Positions 7,456-12,261 of a stretch of 12,261 bases of DNA are shown piece after piece. Numbering within the stretch: position 1 is the stretch's first letter; each line of letters begins with the position of its first letter. The stretch is from Saprospiraceae bacterium (GTDB taxonomy: Bacteria > Bacteroidota > Bacteroidia > Chitinophagales > Saprospiraceae). The translations under genes were made by a program, and so were the position numbers. The stretch covers positions 2,360-14,620 of the forward strand of contig JAHDCE010000030.1 in the NCBI GenBank assembly GCA_020630045.1. The letters are read 5' to 3'. The notes beneath the pieces are model-generated. The model ran no database searches. It saw nothing but the letters and a program-made list of their open reading frames with translations, and was not told the origin of the DNA.

Positions 7456-8055
7456 TTAAATACTAGATATCGACTCCCCTATCCTTTCTTTGATTTTTTC
7501 TTGTAAATCTTCGTCTTTTTTCCAAAGGTCTTTTCGTCTGAACCGAATGATTCTATCGAGATAAATATTGAATAAGGAATCATCCTTTTTCACTTGCGTC
7601 AGATTGGAAGGATTGGTTTGTTTTATCCTTATTGTGGACAGTGGCCATTTGTGACATGTGGCATTTAATATTTGAATAAGCGGGTCATTAGGAGCGATGC
7701 CTCTAGCGACCATCATCAAATCCGGTAACGACTTCATACATATATCAATAGAAATAATTGTTGAAGGCGTCGTCCGGCCCTTATATGGGAGTAACATTTC
7801 TTTCAGCTCTTTCGGAGTTTTGTCTCTCAACAGCAATGCGAATGCAGTGCGATAAATATATTTAGCGGACCACATGGCCGCTTTGGAATGATATGCCGGA
7901 ATGGGGTGATAAGTATCCTGAACAAAACGTTCGTATTCATTTTCCAAAATCAATGCGGCTTCTAATTCTTCCGCTTCTGTAATAGGAGGAATGATGTGTG
8001 GTAAGTCAATTTTTCCGGAATGGAAAAGTGCTTTGAGAAAGTTGGGAAAATTCAT
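7456..8055 (-). CDS. bpX-type helical protein, first main gene of the ternary operon (199 aa, bpX4-like)
   Basis: A small soluble, mostly helical protein. It begins MNFPNFLKALFHSGKIDLP, followed by a Glu-rich helix (EAEELEAALILENEYERFVQ) and the landmark AAMWSAKYIYRTAFALLLRD (59-78). That W-x-A-x-x-x-Y-R-x-x-x-x-x-x-x-R-D pattern is what I associate with the bpX4-type partner of MoxR-vWA-beta-propeller systems; the exact number is from memory. The middle holds SLPDLMMVARG and DPLIQIL. The C-terminus is very basic and charged (RIIRFRRKDLWKKDEDLQEK). It lies immediately upstream of the MoxR gene in the same orientation, 147 bases away. It is more AT-rich than the downstream genes. The ATG at 8055 is the only plausible start: the frame upstream runs back to a TAA at 8103-8101 with no ATG, GTG or TTG. 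There is no enzyme motif, so an adaptor role is inferred. Confidence 0.7.
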   Translation of the reverse strand: MNFPNFLKALFHSGKIDLPHIIPPITEAEELEAALILENEYERFVQDTYHPIPAYHSKAAMWSAKYIYRTAFALLLRDKTPKELKEMLLPYKGRTTPSTIISIDICMKSLPDLMMVARGIAPNDPLIQILNATCHKWPLSTIRIKQTNPSNLTQVKKDDSLFNIYLDRIIRFRRKDLWKKDEDLQEKIKERIGESISSI

Positions 8056-8084
8056 GTCGGTTTTGTTTGATTCACAGGAGACAT
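8052..8084 (-). CDS. Possible 10-codon leader ORF coupled to the 199-aa gene
   Basis: On the minus strand an ATG at 8084-8082 opens MSPVNQTKPT and stops at TGA 8054-8052, overlapping the ATG of the 199-aa gene (8055-8053) as ATGA. An in-frame TTG lies two codons upstream at 8090-8088. A perfect AAGGAGG at 8102-8096 lies 11 bases before the ATG and 5 before the TTG. The downstream gene itself has no Shine-Dalgarno, so translation of this short leader could set its expression. Its reality rests on the SD match and the overlap only. Confidence 0.3.
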   Translation of the reverse strand: MSPVNQTKPT

Positions 8085-8095
8085 TGACAAAAACG

Positions 8096-8102
8096 CCTCC
8101 TT
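8096..8102 (-). promoter_or_regulatory. Perfect Shine-Dalgarno AAGGAGG in the ternary-operon leader
   Basis: Reads AAGGAGG on the minus strand (CCTCCTT on plus). It stands out because the other gene starts in this window lack such a match, apart from a weaker AGGA before the left-edge gene. It lies 40 bases upstream of the 199-aa gene, too far to serve that start directly, and is correctly spaced only for the short leader ORF. Confidence 0.4.
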
Positions 8103-8177
8103 ATAAACAACAGACAGGCAAGGTATAAAGTTCCTAGGAAATGAAGGGTTTTTCCATATTTCATGAATAATATAATC

Positions 8178-8203
8178 GTTCTTTTGCCTTCGTGCAAAAG
8201 AAC
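8178..8203 (-). terminator. Hairpin terminator after guanine deaminase
   Basis: GTTCTTTTGC (8178-8187) pairs perfectly with GCAAAAGAAC (8194-8203) around a 6-base loop. It is followed on the minus strand by GATTATATTATTC. It lies 57 bases past the guanine deaminase stop and before the ternary operon, so it probably separates the two transcription units. The T-tract is interrupted. Confidence 0.6.
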
Positions 8204-8260
8204 TACAAATTCATGGCTGTCTGCATCTTTTCAATGCCAAGCAAAGACGTCGAACGAAAT

Positions 8261-8746
8261 CTAATATTCCGTTTTATCATCCATGCTTGCCCACAGTTCG
8301 AATACGCTGATCGCAATATCCCGGCCGACTTGTTCGGTCGGGATATTCCTATCGGAAACGGGCAATTCTATTTCATCGTAAATGAATTGGTCGTCGAATT
8401 GGATGGCGGCAGCGTCTTTCTTGGTACATGCGAAAACGATTCTGGCGGGTCGGGCCCAATAAATGGCTCCCAAGCACATCGGGCAAGGTTCACATGATGT
8501 GTAAATCGTACAATCATCCAATTGAAAATGGCCTACGTTTTTGCATGCATCCCGTATCGCGACGACCTCTGCATGGGCGGTGGGATCATTGGTGGAGGTG
8601 ACACGATTATTCCCCTTACCTACGATTTCATCCCCTCTAACAATCACACAACCAAACGGTCCTCCTTCTCCGGTTTTTACTCCGTTGGTGGCGAGTTCGA
8701 CGGCCATTTTTATATAGTGAAGATCCTTTTCTTTTTTTTTCATCAT
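8261..8746 (-). CDS. guaD: Guanine deaminase (161 aa)
   Basis: Cytidine-deaminase-fold zinc enzyme that converts guanine to xanthine in the cytoplasm. Zinc-site motifs are complete: DPTAHAEV (54-61; ligand H58, proton-shuttle E60) and SCEPCPMCLGAIYWA (84-98; ligands C88 and C91). The DPTAHAEV plus CEPCPMCLGAIYWAR combination, a length near 156 aa and a C-terminus ending in ...TEY match bacterial GuaD of the Bacillus type rather than tRNA adenosine deaminase TadA or cytosine deaminase. In that family the C-terminal tail helps close the active site, so the intact tail supports this reading. The start is the ATG at 8746; a second Met follows directly. It sits 6 bases after xdhC and is the last gene of the purine cluster, which also supports guanine as substrate. 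Confidence 0.88.
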   Translation of the reverse strand: MMKKKEKDLHYIKMAVELATNGVKTGEGGPFGCVIVRGDEIVGKGNNRVTSTNDPTAHAEVVAIRDACKNVGHFQLDDCTIYTSCEPCPMCLGAIYWARPARIVFACTKKDAAAIQFDDQFIYDEIELPVSDRNIPTEQVGRDIAISVFELWASMDDKTEY

Positions 8747-8752
8747 ATTGGA

Positions 8753-9730
8753 TTAATACGACCTGCCATGCGGCAGGTCGCCGTTTTTTATTTTAATCAT
8801 TTGTCCGGCGATACTCACAGCAATTTCCATGGTTGTTTTGCTGTATATTTCCATACCTATCGGAGCATGGACATGCGCCCATTCCGAGGGATTCCTTCCT
8901 TCTTCTTCCAATTCACGATAAAGGGTTCGGATTTTATTTTCGCTCCCCATCATTCCGATATATTTGACCTTTTTATCCATAAATTGTTCTAGGAGAAATT
9001 TATCGGATCGGTAGGAAAAAGTCACCAATACAATATAATCATTTTCCCGAAAGGGAATATCCTTTACCGAATCATAATCTATCAGGTGTTTTTGATTTGC
9101 GGTGTCATTTGACTCCCATGTATTGAGTCCGGGTCGGTCATCATATATTTCAATATAAAAACCTAGCATTGACAATATTTTCGACAAAGCCAAGCCCACA
9201 TGACCTCCTCCAAAAATATGGACATGTTCTTTTGTGTTCAAGATTTCCCGATAACTCCAATCGTCTTCGAATTTGAATAAGAATCTATCTTTTTCATGAT
9301 TTCCCGTAAGGGGAGAAAAAGAAATACCGGAGGGGGACAATTCAAAAATACAAGTTTGATTCCGCGTTTGGAATTCGATTAAGGAATCCAGCATTTTTCC
9401 ATGTGCTGCTCCTAGGACAAAAATGGCGATGGTTTGTTCACCGGAACATATCATGCCCGACCTGTTTTCCTTGTGGTCTTTATCGTGATATTGTTTTTTT
9501 ATTTCAATATCAAAGTTTTTCGAATTGATTTTTTCCTTGGCGAATTCCACCCATTTGTGTTCCATGATACCGCCTCCCACCGTGCCGGCCATCCGGCCAT
9601 CGGCGGTGACGGCCATTTTGAATCCACGACGGCCGGGCGAGCTACCTTGGCTATCCAATACACATAAAACCGCCACAGGCGTTCCCGCTGTTAAATTCTC
9701 TCCAACGAATTGCCATATCCTTCCGGACAT
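8753..9730 (-). CDS. xdhC: XdhC/CoxI-family molybdenum-enzyme accessory protein, probably for xanthine dehydrogenase (325 aa)
   Basis: The N-terminal XdhC/CoxI domain shows GSSPGRRGFKMAVTADGRM (29-47) and GTVGGGIMEHKW (49-60), then MICSGEQTIAIF (93-104), where many relatives have CGG instead of CSG. The C-terminal Rossmann domain has HIFGGGHVGLALSKIL (171-186), an acidic strand end IYDDRP (195-200), IGMMGSENKI (258-267) and HVHAPIGMEI (286-295). Family members bind or sulfurate the molybdenum cofactor and load it into xanthine dehydrogenase. Its place between guanine deaminase and urate-degradation genes points to that enzyme, although no xdhA/B lies in the window. The start overlaps the preceding stop by one base (TGATG, 9732-9728), so the two genes are coupled. 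Confidence 0.87.
   Translation of the reverse strand: MSGRIWQFVGENLTAGTPVAVLCVLDSQGSSPGRRGFKMAVTADGRMAGTVGGGIMEHKWVEFAKEKINSKNFDIEIKKQYHDKDHKENRSGMICSGEQTIAIFVLGAAHGKMLDSLIEFQTRNQTCIFELSPSGISFSPLTGNHEKDRFLFKFEDDWSYREILNTKEHVHIFGGGHVGLALSKILSMLGFYIEIYDDRPGLNTWESNDTANQKHLIDYDSVKDIPFRENDYIVLVTFSYRSDKFLLEQFMDKKVKYIGMMGSENKIRTLYRELEEEGRNPSEWAHVHAPIGMEIYSKTTMEIAVSIAGQMIKIKNGDLPHGRSY
8759..8780 (-). repeat. GC-rich hairpin across the 3' end of xdhC, upstream of guaD
   Basis: CGACCTGCC (8759-8767) and GGCAGGTCG (8772-8780) form a 9-bp perfect stem with a 4-base loop. It lies inside the last codons of xdhC (encoding roughly DLPHGRS) and ends 12 bases before the guaD ATG. It may mask or tune initiation of guaD, or protect a processed RNA end. 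It lacks a downstream T-run, so a terminator is unlikely. Confidence 0.45.
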
Positions 9731-11166
9731 CAGGATTGTTTTTTGTGTTTGCGGTTTTCTAAAATGGTTTTAAAACTGCGGGATCTGAACTCTTCTAAGG
9801 TCAAGCCCGTAGCGAGCACTTCTTCTTCTGTAATAGCGCCACTATTGAGGGCTTTCAAGAAGAAATTGAGCAGTCCTTGTCCGGTAGCAGCGTCATCGAA
9901 TACGTCGCCGATGAGTGTTGCTCTCGCCGCCTTGTCGACAAAAGTCCGTAGTCGATCCACAGCATCGTGATAGCTTTCCATAAAGAAAGCGAAAACGGCC
10001 GCATATCGCATCGGCAATTGGGCTGGATTCAAATCCCATCCTTGGTAATATCCGTTCCATAACGAATGTCGGATATGGTCGTATCCTTTTTTCCAAGAAC
10101 GATGAACCACCCTTCTATTTTCTGCCATTTGGGCAGGTGTCAATTCTCCTCTATGCGGGCCGATGGGCATGGTGTTGGTCGCACCGTCGGACAACCAAAT
10201 GCCGGTATGCGCCAATGCGACTTTGGTCATATGATGGGCGAAGTCGCAAACCGGATGATCCATTTCTTGATATACTGCGGTGATTCCGCAGGAGGCGGTA
10301 TAATCGTATGTACCAAAGTGCATACCGACACATCGACCTTTGGCAGCACGGATAAATCGGTATAATGGATTGACGCCTTCTTTGTCCATGATGGATTGCG
10401 TGGTTTCCACCATCATTTCCATTTTCAAACTGCCTTCCGGCAAATTCAATTGGGACTCTAAAACTTCAAATATTTCTACTAGGGCCGTTACTTGTTCGGA
10501 GATGGTGACTTTAGGCAACATGACAACGAAGTTGGCCGGTAGTTTTCCGCCGGACGCTTCTACCAATGCCGTAAGAAATATGTCTAATGTGCGCACGCCC
10601 CTTTCCTTCATTTCTTCCGTGAAAGGTTTGATTCTTATTCCAATAAAAGGCGGTAGTGCATTCAATGACATTCCCTTGGCGACTTCCTTGGCAGCACGGA
10701 CTGCGGTTTTGTCTTCTTCCTGATTGGAGCGGTTACCGAATCCGTCTTCAAAATCAATACGAAAATCTTCTAGGGCTTCGGTCTCCAACTTTCTTTTGAC
10801 TTTGTTATATACTTCGTAAGATAGGAAGCCGGGATGTTGGATTCTTTTTTCTACAGGCAGTGTTCCTAGCCAATCCGAAAGGGCATTGATTTCGTCTTCT
10901 CCATCGGGTAATGCGTATGCTCCTTCTAGTCCGAAAACTTTACCGAAGGTGCAAAAATCAGGTGCATAGGTATTGAATGCTTTCAAAGATTTTTCTTTGA
11001 AATAATCGGCGATATCGTATCTGAATAAATTGGCACCACCATAAACGGTATGGACCGGTTGACGATCGGGTCTTTCGCCCGGATATACTTCACGAAAAGT
11101 AAGATTAGCCGATGCTAATTTATTGAATATTTCGTTTTTATTTTGAGTTGGTAAACTTGTCTTCAT
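9730..11166 (-). CDS. DUF6986-type HpcH/CitE-like lyase or malate-synthase-like enzyme (478 aa)
   Basis: Related to the HpcH/HpaI aldolase - citrate lyase beta TIM-barrel superfamily. Landmarks are FRIDFEDGFGNR (135-146), IGIRIKPF (175-182; R178), FVVMLPKVT (213-221), EMMVETTQSIMD (250-261; E254 as likely metal ligand) and GMHFGTYDYTASCGI (281-295; D288). The E...D metal-ligand pattern and buried Arg are what CitE-like enzymes use to bind Mg2+ and an alpha-keto acid such as glyoxylate. At 478 aa it is longer than CitE, with extra N- and C-terminal helical regions, and I associate it with the uncharacterised DUF6986 group seen near purine-degradation genes. Set between urate-pathway genes, it may condense glyoxylate (an end product of allantoin breakdown) with acetyl-CoA or a similar donor; this is inference. 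The start is the ATG at 11166, with no SD; its upstream region was altered by the inserted element. Confidence 0.75.
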   Translation of the reverse strand: MKTSLPTQNKNEIFNKLASANLTFREVYPGERPDRQPVHTVYGGANLFRYDIADYFKEKSLKAFNTYAPDFCTFGKVFGLEGAYALPDGEDEINALSDWLGTLPVEKRIQHPGFLSYEVYNKVKRKLETEALEDFRIDFEDGFGNRSNQEEDKTAVRAAKEVAKGMSLNALPPFIGIRIKPFTEEMKERGVRTLDIFLTALVEASGGKLPANFVVMLPKVTISEQVTALVEIFEVLESQLNLPEGSLKMEMMVETTQSIMDKEGVNPLYRFIRAAKGRCVGMHFGTYDYTASCGITAVYQEMDHPVCDFAHHMTKVALAHTGIWLSDGATNTMPIGPHRGELTPAQMAENRRVVHRSWKKGYDHIRHSLWNGYYQGWDLNPAQLPMRYAAVFAFFMESYHDAVDRLRTFVDKAARATLIGDVFDDAATGQGLLNFFLKALNSGAITEEEVLATGLTLEEFRSRSFKTILENRKHKKQS

Positions 11167-11180
11167 ATTGAGATAAGGAT

Positions 11181-11347
11181 TTAGAGCCTGTTAAAATTTA
11201 GTATAATTCATAATATGAACGCCATTTTGCCAATTATTTCGCCGTTTTTTATCACAATAGCTATGGCTATTCCTCAAAAAAAGCGGCTCATCCTTGGCAA
11301 AATTCCATTTCATATTAAAGAAAAAAATAATTTTTAACAGGCTCTTA
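11181..11347. mobile_element. MITE-like 161-bp inverted-repeat element with TTA duplication
   Basis: The core is 11184-11344. The ends GAGCCTGTTAAAA (11184-11196) and the complementary TTTTAACAGGCTC (11332-11344) form terminal inverted repeats that match at 16 of 17 positions. The two halves (11184-11261 and 11266-11344) align over their full length as an imperfect palindrome around a TATG loop. Shared blocks are TAATATGAA, ATTTTGCCAA, GCCG plus a T-run, and AATAGC. Both flanks read TTA (11181-11183 and 11345-11347), consistent with a 3-bp target duplication. No transposase is encoded. The GAGCCTGTT-like end and T-N-A target recall the IS1031/IS5-family group; that family call is from memory. 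Removing it leaves only about 30 bases between the two flanking genes. Confidence 0.8.
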
Positions 11348-11359
11348 CTTTATTATCAA

Positions 11360-12226
11360 TTAACTTCCACGATAAGTGGAATATCCGAAAGGATTAATTA
11401 ATAAAGGAACATGGTAATGAGTGTCATCAAAAATGGTGAAGTCGATGGTTACTTCGGGATAAAAACCGGTAAGGTTTAAACTTTGGAAATAATCACCGGT
11501 GTGGAAGACCATTTTGTAATGTCCCGGCTCAAGATACAAGGAGGGTGGTAATAAATCTGGAATCCGTCCATCACTATTGGTAACTCCTATACATTTGGTC
11601 ATCCATTCCCCGTTTACATTTTCCTTCATGGCGATGGCTAAGTTTTTGCCGGGCGTGCCGATACTGGTATCGAGTACGTGGGTGGTCACATGGCTGACCG
11701 CTTTCCATTCCGGATCTTGTAAATCTAATAATTTACGTAATCTTAGAACCGTAATTTTGAATTGTTCGCCTTTCGCCACATTTATTTCTTCCTTGGTATT
11801 ATGGGCGAGTCTGTATTGTAATAAATCCAACATTTCAGATGCGGATTTACCAGTAGCGCATACGATGAAGATAAAACCGTTTTTATCCTCATATTCTTTG
11901 TTCTTCTCCGCTAATTTCAAAATGGTTCCTTCGGTAGCATGCGCCACCGCTCCTTGTTCATTGGAAGCGAGGTGCGCGGTAGAGGCGAACTTCTTTTTGA
12001 GGCTTTCTACATCTCCTATTTTTGGATGATGCGTAAAAGCTTCCAAGTAATCGGACTCCGTACATTCTTGGTACCAAATTCGGCGGGCTCGATCTAGCAT
12101 GGCTCGTTCGGATTCGTAAGGAAATCCTTCTTGTAATTTGTTGACCCAAGTTTGGGAACCGCAACATTGGAGAAGTGATTCTTCTCTTTCGGTTTTATTT
12201 TTATGATTGAATATTTCGAATATCAT
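11360..12226 (-). CDS. uraD-uraH: Fused OHCU decarboxylase / 5-hydroxyisourate hydrolase (288 aa)
   Basis: Bifunctional enzyme for the two steps after uricase: hydrolysis of 5-hydroxyisourate to OHCU, then decarboxylation to S-allantoin. Residues 1-168 are the all-helical UraD domain with FTHHPKIGD (64-72; catalytic H67), ASNEQGAV (87-94; E90), NGFIFIVCATGKSA (116-129) and LRLRKLL (161-167; R162). Residues 176-288 are the transthyretin-like UraH domain with SHVTTHVLDTSIGTPG (178-193; H179), NSDGR (217-221; R221) and the hallmark C-terminus YHVPLLINPFGYSTYRGS. Both active sites look intact. The two activities are separate proteins in many bacteria and fused in plant allantoin synthase in the same order. 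The start ATG at 12226 gives a normal UraD N-terminus (FEIFNHKN). About 35 bases upstream remain in the window, with no recognisable promoter. Confidence 0.92.
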   Translation of the reverse strand: MIFEIFNHKNKTEREESLLQCCGSQTWVNKLQEGFPYESERAMLDRARRIWYQECTESDYLEAFTHHPKIGDVESLKKKFASTAHLASNEQGAVAHATEGTILKLAEKNKEYEDKNGFIFIVCATGKSASEMLDLLQYRLAHNTKEEINVAKGEQFKITVLRLRKLLDLQDPEWKAVSHVTTHVLDTSIGTPGKNLAIAMKENVNGEWMTKCIGVTNSDGRIPDLLPPSLYLEPGHYKMVFHTGDYFQSLNLTGFYPEVTIDFTIFDDTHYHVPLLINPFGYSTYRGS

Positions 12227-12261
12227 GTGGAGTGATTAGTAATTCTTATCTGAAATTTGTT

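Noticed and set aside
7309..7470. Idea that the cysteine-rich frame is a frameshifted C-terminus of the 199-aa protein
   Set aside because: The 199-aa protein ends in a natural charged tail with a proper TAA. The other frame begins after its own TAG just inside the gene, and the hairpin follows the stop directly, so there is no sign of a broken gene.
8104..8177. Bacteroidota-type promoter (TTG ... TAnnTTTG) ahead of the ternary operon
   Set aside because: The best -7-like match on the minus strand (TACCTTGC) is imperfect and has no TTG at the right distance, so I do not call a promoter.
8522..8992. Plus-strand 156-codon open frame
   Set aside because: It is antisense to both guaD and xdhC, which have unambiguous motifs, and it crosses their junction.
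11184..11344. Structured regulatory RNA or riboswitch upstream of the lyase gene
   Set aside because: Terminal inverted repeats plus a direct TTA duplication fit a transposed element better than a conserved RNA.
11577..12029. Plus-strand 150-codon open frame
   Set aside because: Antisense to the uraD-uraH fusion, whose catalytic motifs are intact in the minus frame.
353..12226. Functional link between the purine cluster and the ternary operon
   Set aside because: They are separated by a hairpin terminator and a distinct leader, and share no gene family, so adjacency alone does not support a joint role.
1..12261. CRISPR array, tRNA, rRNA or integrase attachment site
   Set aside because: No regularly spaced repeats, no cloverleaf-like or rRNA-like sequence, and no recombinase gene were seen on either strand.

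Overview
The window looks like a chromosomal segment of a Bacteroidota bacterium (Saprospiria- or Chitinophagia-like; the exact group is a guess). All recognisable genes lie on the minus strand. Most genes lack a clear Shine-Dalgarno sequence, and the protein families are typical of that phylum. Coding DNA is mostly moderate in G+C, and the extreme left end is clearly more AT-rich.

Right half (about 8250-12226, read right to left): a purine-catabolism cluster. In transcription order it contains a fused OHCU decarboxylase / 5-hydroxyisourate hydrolase (uraD-uraH type), a CitE/HpcH-like lyase of the DUF6986 type, an XdhC-type xanthine dehydrogenase accessory protein, and a guanine deaminase. 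The last three are tightly packed (1-base overlap, then a 6-base gap). A 161-bp MITE-like inverted-repeat element with a TTA duplication is inserted between the first and second genes. A 10-bp-stem hairpin follows guanine deaminase. Together the genes cover guanine to xanthine, maturation of xanthine dehydrogenase, and the post-uricase steps to S-allantoin. The lyase plausibly handles the glyoxylate released downstream. Xanthine dehydrogenase, uricase and the allantoin-opening enzymes are not in the window.

Left half (about 353-8100, read right to left): a compact operon of the MoxR-vWA-beta-propeller 'ternary' type, a family defined by comparative genomics and proposed to be an NTP-driven conflict or chaperone-like machine. 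In order: a possible 10-codon leader ORF with a perfect AAGGAGG, a 199-aa helical bpX-type protein, a possible 23-codon cysteine-rich ORF, a complete MoxR/RavA-like AAA+ ATPase, a 233-aa bpX-type protein, a 796-aa protein with a degenerate vWA domain plus a propeller-like C-terminus, and a 908-aa protein with a bpX-type N-terminus, a TPR-like solenoid and a C-terminal beta-propeller. ATGA overlaps and short gaps indicate translational coupling. A 17-bp-stem hairpin closes the operon. To its left begins an AT-rich partial gene of unknown function that runs off the window.

I see no rRNA, tRNA, CRISPR array or transposase gene. The most interesting parts are the ternary operon with its two unannotated small ORFs, the loss of the classical MIDAS in the vWA domain, and the uncharacterised lyase in a purine-degradation setting.
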